The notes under the pieces: model-generated
What the model was told of the DNA's origin: nothing
Databases searched by the model: none
The model's input: the letters and a program-made list of their open reading frames with translations, nothing else
Program-made: the position numbers and the translations under genes
Shown here: positions 24,858-37,602 of the stretch, piece after piece
Numbering within the stretch: the stretch's first letter is position 1
How the letters are laid out: the number at the start of each line of letters is the position of its first letter
DNA from: CAIWHR01 sp963823215
Lineage (GTDB): Bacteria; Pseudomonadota; Gammaproteobacteria; Burkholderiales; Casimicrobiaceae
Length of the DNA stretch: 64,000 nucleotides
Assembly: GCA_963823215.1 (NCBI GenBank)
Contig: CAWGKT010000012.1
Coordinates: 248,001 to 312,000 of the forward strand
Direction of reading: 5' to 3'

Positions 24858-26350
24858 ATGCCCGATCCACTGCCCATTGCGAAGAACAAAGAGACGGAGC
24901 TCTGCCTGCTGCCGGCGCTCGCCAACCGCCACGGCCTCATCACCGGAGCGACCGGGACGGGGAAAACGGTGACGCTGCAAGTCATGGCCGAACGCTTTTC
25001 ACGGATCGGCGTGCCGGTGTTCATGGCCGACGTCAAGGGCGACCTCTCGGGCATAACGCAACCGGGCGCGGCATCGCCGAAGCTGCTCGAGCGCCTCAAG
25101 CTGCTCGGTGTCGAGGAGCCGGACTACGCCGGATGCCCGGCCGTCTTCTGGGATGTCTTCAGCGAGCAGGGTCACCCGATCCGGGCGACCGTGTCGGATC
25201 TCGGGCCGCTACTGCTGTCGCGCGTGCTGAACCTGAACGAAACGCAGTCGGGCGTGCTGGCACTCGTCTTCAAGGTGGCTGACGACAACGGGCTGCTGCT
25301 GCTCGATCTCAAGGATCTCCGAGCGATGCTCCAGCACGTCGGCGATCACGCGCAGGAGCTGCAGACCAACTACGGCAACGTTTCCGCCGCCAGCGTCGGC
25401 GCGATCCAGCGTGGCCTGCTCGCGCTCGAACAGCAGAGCGCGGAAAGGTTCATCGGCGAGCCGATGCTCAACGTGGATGACCTCATCCAGACCGGCGCTG
25501 GCGGCCGCGGCATCGTCAACATCCTCGTGGCGGACAAACTGCTCAACGCGCCCATGCTCTACTCGACGCTGCTGCTCTGGCTGCTCTCCGAACTCTATGA
25601 GCGCTTGCCGGAAGTGGGCGACCGCGACAAGCCGAAGCTCGTCTTCTTCTTCGACGAGGCACACCTGCTGTTCACCGATGCGCCGAAGAGCCTGCTCGAC
25701 AAGATCGAGCAGGTGGTGCGGCTGATCCGTTCGAAGGGCGTCGGCGTTTACTTCGTCACGCAGAATCCGCTCGACGTGCCGGAGTCGGTGCTGGGCCAGC
25801 TCGGCAATCGGGTCCAGCACGCGTTGCGGGCCTTTACGCCGCGCGACCAGAAGGCGGTGAAGGCCGCCGCCGAAACCATGCGCCCCAACCCGAAACTCGA
25901 CACGGGGAAGGCGATCACCGAGCTTGGCGTCGGCGAGGCGCTCGTGTCGTTTCTCGACCCCAAAGGGCGCCCGGAGCCGGTCGAACGAGCGTTCATCCTG
26001 CCGCCCGGGAGTCGCATCGGTCCGGCGACGCCGGAAGAACGCGCAGCGCGTCATCGCGGGCTCTGGGCTCGCGCGGACGTACGACAAGCCGGTCGATCGC
26101 GAGTCGGCCTACGAGCGCCTGAAGGGGCGCGCGCAGGCGGCGCCACCGGCCGGTGCGGCAACGCCAGCGGGCGGCGGTTGGACGGATTCGATCAAGGACT
26201 CCCTGGGCGGACTAATTTCAACGCAGCGGGCGCAAGGACAGCATCGTCGAGGCGGTCGCCAAGAGTGCGGCTCGAACCGTGGGCTCCACGATCGGACGCG
26301 AACTGGTCCGAGGCGTGTTGGGTTCACTGCTGGGCGGGCGCCGGCGCTAG
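24858..26350 (+). pseudogene. HerA/YjgR-like ATPase (DUF853 family) with two frameshifts
   Basis: RecA-fold ATPase related to HerA and E. coli YjgR, function poorly known. The N-terminal part is intact to about residue 395: Walker A GATGTGKTVTL near residue 35, Walker B VFFFDEAHLLF, the motif MADVKGDLSGI, and the arginine-finger region. Around 26040 the frame shifts: the continuation RVIAGSGLARTYDKPVDRES and YERLKGRAQAAPP lies in a second frame. Around 26215 it shifts again, the family's terminal part KDSIVEAVAKSAARTVGS and GRELVRGVLGSLLGGRRR followed by TAG 26348 in a third. The second shift fits one extra A in CTAATTT. The ATPase core is unaffected; only the C-terminal 100 residues are misread, unless these are assembly errors. 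Confidence 0.86.
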
Positions 26351-26718
26351 GAAATCGCGCAATCGGCATCGCGCTGATGCCACCGGGTGCGCCGCACCTG
26401 GATCCGAGCCCCGCAACCGGGCTTACCCGCAGCGGCATTCAGCGACGACATGCGCAGGCGGGCACCTGCAGCCGCGGCACCGGCGGCAGGCAAACTGACA
26501 TAGTCCATTCACTCCTGGGTCGGGGCGGATTCAGGTGCAACGGGGCCAGGACCCTCGACCACATTGTCGCCTACAACGCGCGGAACCGTGCGACCACCGA
26601 TTGGCACACCCTTTGCTCAATGCCATGGACAGCACGCATCGGAATCGCCGATTCGTGGTGGCGGGCAATTATGGGCCGGGTCGTCCGGCAGCGCACTCAA
26701 GCCGTCTATTCGCAATCC
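26351..26718. other. Intergenic stretch, no gene recognised
   Basis: No open frame here has a domain I recognise. Composition is similar to the surrounding DNA. It probably carries the promoter of the GGDEF-EAL gene at 26719; no strong -35/-10 pair is evident. Confidence 0.5.
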
Positions 26719-28857
26719 ATGTTCAAACTGCTTCGCTACTTTTCCCTGACGAGCTTCGTTTCGGTCGTCATCGTCGCCGGTGTCCTCGGCGCGTTCTATC
26801 GCGAGATCGCGGTCCACTCGCTGGTCGCCATGGGCGAGACCAACAACAGCGCCGTGACCCGGATACTTTCCAATTCGCTGTGGCCGACGCTGGTGCCCTA
26901 TCTCGCCACCGCGGAGACGCTTCCGACCGAACAGCTTGCGACACATCCGGATCACGACCGCCTTTCGGCAGCGGTGACGGCGCACCTGCAGGGGCTGTCG
27001 GTGGCCAAGGTCAAGGTGTACGACCTCAGCGGCCGCACGTTATTCTCGACCGAGGCCAGGCAGATCGGCGAGGACAAGAGCGACAACGCCGGCTTTCAGG
27101 GAGCCCGCTACGGCAGCATCACCAGCGAACTGACCCACCGCGACGAGTTCAGCGGATTCGAACGGGTCATCGAGAACGCCGACCTGCTCTCGACCTACAT
27201 TCCGGTGCGCCAGACACCCGACGGGGCGATTCGCGCGGTATTCGAGGTCTACGACGACGTCACGCCGTTTCTGGCGCGCATCGAGCGCACGCAGCGGCTG
27301 GTGATGCTGGCGGTGTTTTCGATCCTTTGCGTGCTGTACGGAGTGCTGTTCGTGATCGTGCGTCACGCCGATGGCGTGATCCAGCGGCAATACCGGCAAC
27401 GCGATGCCGCGGAGCGCGCGCTGCGCCGAGCCCAGCATACGCTCGAGCAGCGCGTCGAGGCGCGGACCGCCGAGCTCGCGCGCGCGAATGCCGGACTGCA
27501 GGCCGAGATCGGCGAGCGCCGTCTCGCCGATCAACGCGTGGTGCACATGGCCCATCACGACGCGCTGACCGGTCTGCCCAATCGCACGCTGCTCGCCGAC
27601 CGCGTCGGTCAGGCGATCGCCCGCGCCCACCGTCGGGGTGGCAAGCTGGCCGTGCTTTTCCTCGACCTCGACCGGTTCAAGAACGTCAACGACTCGCTCG
27701 GCCACGCCATCGGCGACCTGCTGCTGACGGCGGTTGCCGCCAGGATCCAGACGTGTCTGCGCGAAGAGGACACCGCGGCGCGCCTTGGGGGTGACGAATT
27801 CATCATCAGCCTCCCGGACGTCGCGGACGCCGCCGAGGCCGCCAGCGTGGCCAGCCGCATCCTCGCCGAGCTCGCGCGGCCATTCACGATCGGCGAGCAC
27901 CAGCTGCACGCCGACGGCAGCATCGGCATCGCCCTTTACCCGCGCGACGGCAATACGGCCGAAACGCTGCTCCGTAACGCCGACACCGCGATGTATCACG
28001 CCAAGGAATCCGGACGCGCCAACTACCAGTTCTTCAATGCGCAGATGACCGAGCGCGTCAGCCATCGCCTCTCGATGGAGACCCAGCTGCGGCGCGCGCT
28101 CGAGCGTGGGGAATTTGTCCTGCACTACCAGCCGTTGGTCAACCTCCCCGGTGCGCGCCTAGCGGGAACCGAGGCGCTGCTGCGCTGGCCGCAGTCAGAC
28201 CGGCATGTGCTGCCGCCGGCGGAGTTCATCCCGATCGCCGAAGACACCGGCCTAATCATCCCGCTCGGCGAATGGGTGCTGCTTGAGGCCTGCGCCCAGA
28301 CACAAGCCTGGCAGGCCCGACACCCCGGTCTGCGGGTCGCCGTAAATCTGTCGGCGCGCCAGTTCCGGCAGAAGGACCTGATCGGCATGGTCGAGCGCGT
28401 GTTGGGCGAAACGGGCCTTGCCCCGGGCCTGCTGGAGCTCGAGCTGACCGAGAGCATGCTGATGCATCACGCCGAGGAAACGGTGACCATTCTCCAGCGT
28501 CTGAACGAGATGGGCGTGCGGCTCGCGATCGACGATTTCGGCACCGGCTACTCAAGCCTGTCCTACCTGAAGCGCTTTCCGTTGCACACACTGAAGGTCG
28601 ATCGCTCGTTCGTGCGCGACATCAGCACCGACCCGGACGACGCCGCAATCGTCACGGCCATCGTGGCGATGGCACGCAGCCTCGGCCTTAACGTGATTGC
28701 GGAAGGCGTGGAGACGGAAGAGCAGGCCGCATTCCTGAGTTCGCTCGCCTGCCACCAGGCCCAGGGCTACCATTTCGGCCGCCCGATGCCGGCCGCGGAG
28801 TTCGCGGCGCGGCTGGAGAGCGCTGGGACGCCGCACCGGATTCGCGTTGCAGCTTGA
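26719..28857 (+). CDS. GGDEF-EAL cyclic-di-GMP turnover protein with periplasmic sensor region
   Basis: Bifunctional-type c-di-GMP enzyme of 712 residues. A transmembrane helix (SFVSVVIVAGVLGAFY) and a second (VMLAVFSILCVLYGVLFVIV) enclose a periplasmic segment of about 165 residues. A coiled-coil-like linker (ERALRRAQHTLEQRVEARTA...) leads to the GGDEF domain with the active GGDEF motif at 357-361, then the EAL domain with EALLRW at 485, ELTESMLM, DDFGTGYSS and VDRSFVRD, all consistent with a functional phosphodiesterase. Both activities therefore look possible. ATG 26719 is the best start because the first span begins eight residues later. It converges on the rRNA operon; targets are unknown. 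Confidence 0.94.
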   Translation: MFKLLRYFSLTSFVSVVIVAGVLGAFYREIAVHSLVAMGETNNSAVTRILSNSLWPTLVPYLATAETLPTEQLATHPDHDRLSAAVTAHLQGLSVAKVKVYDLSGRTLFSTEARQIGEDKSDNAGFQGARYGSITSELTHRDEFSGFERVIENADLLSTYIPVRQTPDGAIRAVFEVYDDVTPFLARIERTQRLVMLAVFSILCVLYGVLFVIVRHADGVIQRQYRQRDAAERALRRAQHTLEQRVEARTAELARANAGLQAEIGERRLADQRVVHMAHHDALTGLPNRTLLADRVGQAIARAHRRGGKLAVLFLDLDRFKNVNDSLGHAIGDLLLTAVAARIQTCLREEDTAARLGGDEFIISLPDVADAAEAASVASRILAELARPFTIGEHQLHADGSIGIALYPRDGNTAETLLRNADTAMYHAKESGRANYQFFNAQMTERVSHRLSMETQLRRALERGEFVLHYQPLVNLPGARLAGTEALLRWPQSDRHVLPPAEFIPIAEDTGLIIPLGEWVLLEACAQTQAWQARHPGLRVAVNLSARQFRQKDLIGMVERVLGETGLAPGLLELELTESMLMHHAEETVTILQRLNEMGVRLAIDDFGTGYSSLSYLKRFPLHTLKVDRSFVRDISTDPDDAAIVTAIVAMARSLGLNVIAEGVETEEQAAFLSSLACHQAQGYHFGRPMPAAEFAARLESAGTPHRIRVAA

Positions 28858-29011
28858 CGAGAGGCCCGGGCCTGGCAGCTACGGACGTTTGACTGCCGCT
28901 TCGTCCAAGCCCGCAGTCGCCCCCGACACCATTGCTTTCGGCCAACACTTCCCTTGGCCGGGTGGGTAGACGATTTTCGCGTCCAAGCTACTGCGCGATG
29001 GCGGGCGCACC

Positions 29012-29044
29012 AAAGCAAAACGCCCAGCCGAGGTGGCTGGGCGT
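29012..29044 (-). terminator. Rho-independent terminator of the rRNA operon
   Basis: Reading the minus strand, a 10-bp perfect stem (ACGCCCAGCC/GGCTGGGCGT) with a 5-nt loop is followed by TTTTGCTTTG, 14 nt after the 5S 3' end. Confidence 0.92.
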
Positions 29045-29057
29045 CTGCATTGAGGGG

Positions 29058-29174
29058 TGCCTGACGATGACCTACTTTCGCATGGGTAGTCCACACTATC
29101 ATCGGCGTGCCGCCGTTTCACGGTCCTGTTCGGGATGGGAAGGGGTGGTTCCGGCGGGCTATGGTCGTCAGGCA
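29058..29174 (-). rRNA. rrf: 5S ribosomal RNA
   Basis: 117-nt gene; complementary ends (TGCCTGACGA... / ...TCGTCAGGCA) form helix I, and the internal conserved CCATCCCGAACAGG stretch is present. Last gene of the rRNA operon. Confidence 0.96.
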
Positions 29175-29308
29175 TTGACGGTTGGCTGCCCGCGCGTGCG
29201 CGGGGAGCCGCATTCGGAAGAAGCAAAGCATTGGGTCAGATCGGCGCGAACGCCATCAACCAAACTGCGCGAACTGAGCGAACTGAATCGATCAGCACTC
29301 ACGGTTAT

Positions 29309-32470
<3,162 letters not shown>

Positions 32471-32645
32471 ATAACACTGAGCACTGCTTCCGCTCAGGCT
32501 ACGGGCGTTTGCGCTACCCGCCGCCCCCGAACTCAAGGGAACCGCGGGTCGATACAATCTAACCCATCCCGCTCCACGCGCCGGGCAGAAAGCTTGCGCT
32601 TCCGACCCTGCCCATCGAGCAAGATTTGCTTTACTTCTTCCGCAT

Positions 32646-32656
32646 TGTTAAAGAAC
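32646..32656 (-). promoter_or_regulatory. Spacer boxA antitermination element
   Basis: The minus strand reads GTTCTTTAACA between the tRNA-Ala gene and 23S, matching the boxA consensus used by NusB/NusE for rRNA antitermination before 23S. Confidence 0.7.
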
Positions 32657-32760
32657 AACCGATATCACTGGTTCAGGAAACCAGAAGCAAACAGCGCACG
32701 CCGCCGCTTGCTTCTGGACTCTCTGCGCGCCGGAAACGCGCTCCGGGACTGCCCTCTGTC

Positions 32761-32836
32761 TGGTGGAGCTGGACGGGATCGAACCGACGACCCCCTGCTT
32801 GCAAAGCAGGTGCTCTCCCAACTGAGCTACAGCCCC
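32761..32836 (-). tRNA. tRNA-Ala (TGC)
   Basis: 76-nt cloverleaf with encoded CCA; anticodon stem CCTGC/GCAGG around TTTGCAA, anticodon TGC. Located in the 16S-23S spacer, 7 nt after tRNA-Ile. Confidence 0.97.
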
Positions 32837-32843
32837 GTCTGAA

Positions 32844-32920
32844 TGGTGGGTCTGGATGGATTCGAACCATCGACCCCCGCCTTATCAAGACGGTGCTCTA
32901 ACCAACTGAGCTACAGGCCC
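32844..32920 (-). tRNA. tRNA-Ile (GAT)
   Basis: 77-nt cloverleaf with encoded CCA; anticodon stem CCGTC/GGCGG (one T-G pair) around TTGATAA, anticodon GAT. First tRNA of the 16S-23S spacer. Confidence 0.97.
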
Positions 32921-33068
32921 GTTCTAGAGGATGGAGACCGCAACCGGGAGCTCGCACGCAACCGCCGGCGCCAACGCGCCTGCGCCCCCGTCGAAGCTCC
33001 GGAATCCTGTCCTCGGTCTCCAGTCGCAACCGATAAGCGTGAGCACTGGAACGCGAGGGCGTTCCGAG

Positions 33069-34602
<1,534 letters not shown>

Positions 34603-34856
34603 ATCTTTTTACAAGTAACTCAATCGACGTTGGCCCCATCCCCATCCACACAGGTTTCCCATCTGCGGACGAGAACAAGACTTGCCCCTGCCCTTACGGT
34701 TTGACCCGCTCGAGCAGAAGCGTTTTTGCGTCGTGTGAGCACCAGAACTTCTTGAAATGTCTCCCTGGCTTCCACGGGCCCCACTGTTGCCAGCGGCGCC
34801 TGCGTCGGCCAAGGTGCCCAAGCACCCCAGTACCCACACTTATCGGTTGTGAATTC
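34603..34856 (-). other. rRNA leader between boxA and 16S
   Basis: Untranslated leader of the rRNA operon, carrying the precursor stem that pairs with sequence downstream of 16S. No gene is present; open frames here are not supported. Confidence 0.7.
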
Positions 34857-34865
34857 TTAAAGAAC
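34857..34865 (-). promoter_or_regulatory. Leader boxA antitermination element
   Basis: The minus strand reads GTTCTTTAA about 40-48 nt downstream of the predicted start of rRNA transcription, the position of the leader boxA. Confidence 0.7.
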
Positions 34866-34911
34866 GCGCCGGCTCGAACTGACAATCGAGAAACACCAGC
34901 AGAGAGGCGCG

Positions 34912-34939
34912 ATTATACATCGAAATCCAGGCAGGTCAA
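34912..34939 (-). promoter_or_regulatory. rRNA operon P1-type promoter
   Basis: The minus strand reads TTGACC (34939-34934), 16 nt spacer, TATAAT (34917-34912), followed by a GC-rich discriminator (CGCGCC). Close to consensus, as expected for a strong rRNA promoter; transcription would start around 34905, about 300 nt before the 16S gene. Confidence 0.88.
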
Positions 34940-35310
34940 CAGGTCGTGCACGCTCCCGCGGCTTGCGGGGCCCGGTTGCGGGGGCGCCCCGAGGGCGCGG
35001 TGAGCCGGCGCGAACCATGGAACGCGCGGGACCATCGATCCGGAGACTTTGCGCGGCGCCAACGGCCTCTTGCTGCGACTACAATGTTGTTTCTGCTGCA
35101 TTGACCTCGCCCCTTTGTAGTTCGACCTGCGGCTTCTAGCGTTCACGCTGTGGCACCTACCGAAGAGCCGCAACGCCCACCGACGAACGTTGCGCCGCTG
35201 CTGGTCGTCTTCGCGGCACTGGCGTTTCGCGCTTTCGCGCTGCGCTGCGCTGCCACTCACGCCGACGCTGACTCGAGCGCCACCTGAGCGGCCGCGCCAC
35301 GCCGATCGCC
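34940..35310. other. Intergenic region between rRNA promoter and glycosyltransferase fusion
   Basis: No gene recognised. A TACAAT at 35080-35085 on the plus strand could be part of a promoter for the gene at 35311, but no -35 at proper spacing is seen. Confidence 0.4.
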
Positions 35311-37596
35311 ATGCTCGAGCTGCCCGACGTCACGCTGTGCTGCATCGACGCCAGGAACCATGCGCTGGCGATGCGCGCGCTGGCGCGCTCGCGCGACGGC
35401 GTGCGCTTCGCACGCTCGTTGCTGCTGACCGACGCGCTGCCAACCGGCGTGGTCTCCCCCGAAGGCATCGATGTCGTGCCTGTCGGCGCGATCCATTCCC
35501 GCGAGGCCTACTCCGAGTTCGTGCTGAAATCGCTGCTCCCGCACGTCGCGACAGCACACGTGCTGCTCATCCAGTGGGACGGCTACGTGATCAACCCTGC
35601 AGCGTGGGATCCCGCGTTCCTCGCGTGCGACTACATCGGCGCGAAGTGGTTCTGGCACGAAGACGGGATGCGCGTGGGCAACGGCGGGTTCTCGCTGCGC
35701 TCGCGCCGCCTGCTCGAGGCGCTGCAGGATCCCAGAATCGTCCTGGCCGACGCCGAAGACACGACCATCGGCCGCACGTTCCGGCCGCTGCTCGAGCGCG
35801 AGCACGGCATCCGCTTCGCCGACGAGGCGCTGGCTGACCGGTTTTCGTTCGAGGCCGCCTATCCGATCGGCAGGCCGTTCGGCTTTCACGGCCTCTTCAA
35901 TTTCTGCCGCACCGTTGCGCCCGACGAGATCGCCGCGCTCGCGCCGCAGTTTTCCGACACGATCGCGCGCTCGCCGCAGCTGCTGCAACTCCTGCGCAAC
36001 TGCAACGCGCTAGGGCAGTGGACCGCCGTGACGGCGATCGCCACGCGCATCCTCGCCGCGGTACCCGGGCACACCGAGGCCGCAGCGCAGCTGGCCGCCT
36101 CTGTGCACCAGGCGGCGGCTGCGCCGGCCGCGGTCGGCCGCAACGATCCCTGCCCCTGCGGCAGCGGCAAGCGCTACAAGCAATGCCATGGCGCACTGGG
36201 CACAACCGGCGCAACGGCGGCCGCGACAACGCCAGCTCGCACCCCCGACGCCGACGCGCTCGTTCGCTTCGCGCTCGCGGCGCACCAGCGTGGCGAGCTC
36301 GAGCGCGCCGAAAGCGGGTATCGCAGTGCGCTTGGGGTGGCGTCCGAGCACCCGCTCGCGCTGCACTATCTTGGCGTGATTCTCTACCAGCGCCACCGAA
36401 TCGACGAGGCGATGCCGCTGCTCGAACGCGCCGCGGCGGCAGTCCCTGCGGAACCGGAGTTCCAGAACAACCTCGGTCTCGCGCTCGCCGCGGCCGACCG
36501 CAACGACGAGGCGATCGCCGCGTATCGCCGCACGCTCACGTTGAAACCCGACCACGCGGTCGCGTGGAACAATCTCGGTCTCGCGCTGCAGGCGTCGAAC
36601 CGATTGTCCGAGGCCATATCCGCCTATCGCAAGGCGCTCGCGGTGGCGCCGGACTTCGCGCAGGCACACTGGAACCTCTCCCTCGCGTTGCTGGCGCACG
36701 GGGAGTTCGCCGAAGGCTGGCGCGAGTACGAATGGCGGCTGTCCATCGGCGAGCTCGGCAAACATGCGCGCACGTACGCGAGTCCGCGCTGGGACGGCAG
36801 CGCCCGGCCGGGACTCACCCTCCTGATCCTCGCGGAGCAGGGGCTCGGGGACGCGCTGCAATTCATCCGCTTCGCGACGATGCTGGCGCAACGCGGCATA
36901 CGCGTCGTCGTCGTCGCTCGGCCACCGCTCGTGTCGCTGCTGGCGAGCGTGGCGGGCGTTGCCATGGCCGTCGGGCCCGACGATCCGGTGCCCCGGCACG
37001 ACGCGCACATCCCCTTGCTGTCGCTGCCGGGCGCGCTCGGGATCGGCCCCGCGGACATCCCCTCGAGGGTTCCTTACGTCGCGGCCGCCACGGAACGCAG
37101 GGTGCAGGCCGCGGCAGAGCTCGAACCGTATCGCGGTCGATTGAAGGTGGGCCTCGCCTGGGCGGGGAACCCCGCGAACGCGAACGATCGCCGCCGCTCC
37201 ATGCCGCCCGCCACGCTGGCACCGCTGCTCGATGCGCCCGGAACCGCCTGGTTCTCGCTGCAACGGCCGCAGGAGGATGCGGCCACCGCAACGGCGGCGG
37301 GCGCCGGCGCGCTCGTGCGGCTTCCGCTGCGCAGCGACTTCGCCGGCACCGCCGCACTCGTCGCTGAGCTCGATCTGGTCATCAGCGTGGACACCAGCAT
37401 CGCCCACCTCGCCGGCGCGCTGGCGAAGCCGACCTGGATACTGCTCCCGTTCGCGCCGGACTGGCGCTGGCGGCTCGACCGCGCCGACAGCCATTGGTAT
37501 CCGACGGCCCGGCTCTTCCGGCAACCCGAGCCCGGAGCCTGGGACGCCGTAGTGAGTGACGTAGTGGCCGCGCTGGCGGATCGCAAGCGGCTTTAG
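35311..37596 (+). CDS. DUF5672 - SEC-C - TPR - glycosyltransferase fusion protein
   Basis: Multidomain protein of 761 residues. Residues 1-230 match the DUF5672 glycosyltransferase-like domain: LIQWDGYVINPAAWDPAFL, YIGAKWFWHEDGMRVGNGGF, FGFHGLFNF. A SEC-C zinc motif (DPCPCGSGKRYKQCHG) lies at about 279-294, usually found at the C-terminus of SecA and in small metal-binding proteins. TPR repeats follow at about 310-460 (for example EPEFQNNLGLALAAADRNDE, HAVAWNNLGLALQASNRL). The C-terminal 250 residues form a GT9/heptosyltransferase-like region with LIVAEQG-type start (LTLLILAEQGLGDALQF), WAGNPANANDRRRSMP and DLVISVDTSIAHLAGAL. Such TPR-glycosyltransferase proteins are linked to surface glycan or flagellin modification. 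Acceptor and donor are unknown. It converges with the GT41 gene (6-nt gap). Confidence 0.88.
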   Translation: MLELPDVTLCCIDARNHALAMRALARSRDGVRFARSLLLTDALPTGVVSPEGIDVVPVGAIHSREAYSEFVLKSLLPHVATAHVLLIQWDGYVINPAAWDPAFLACDYIGAKWFWHEDGMRVGNGGFSLRSRRLLEALQDPRIVLADAEDTTIGRTFRPLLEREHGIRFADEALADRFSFEAAYPIGRPFGFHGLFNFCRTVAPDEIAALAPQFSDTIARSPQLLQLLRNCNALGQWTAVTAIATRILAAVPGHTEAAAQLAASVHQAAAAPAAVGRNDPCPCGSGKRYKQCHGALGTTGATAAATTPARTPDADALVRFALAAHQRGELERAESGYRSALGVASEHPLALHYLGVILYQRHRIDEAMPLLERAAAAVPAEPEFQNNLGLALAAADRNDEAIAAYRRTLTLKPDHAVAWNNLGLALQASNRLSEAISAYRKALAVAPDFAQAHWNLSLALLAHGEFAEGWREYEWRLSIGELGKHARTYASPRWDGSARPGLTLLILAEQGLGDALQFIRFATMLAQRGIRVVVVARPPLVSLLASVAGVAMAVGPDDPVPRHDAHIPLLSLPGALGIGPADIPSRVPYVAAATERRVQAAAELEPYRGRLKVGLAWAGNPANANDRRRSMPPATLAPLLDAPGTAWFSLQRPQEDAATATAAGAGALVRLPLRSDFAGTAALVAELDLVISVDTSIAHLAGALAKPTWILLPFAPDWRWRLDRADSHWYPTARLFRQPEPGAWDAVVSDVVAALADRKRL

Positions 37597-37602
37597 GCCC
37601 GG

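Noticed and set aside
28862..28873. Perfect palindrome AGGCCCGGGCCT after the GGDEF-EAL stop as a terminator
   Set aside because: No spacer loop and no T-run follows; it is too short and GC-only to call.
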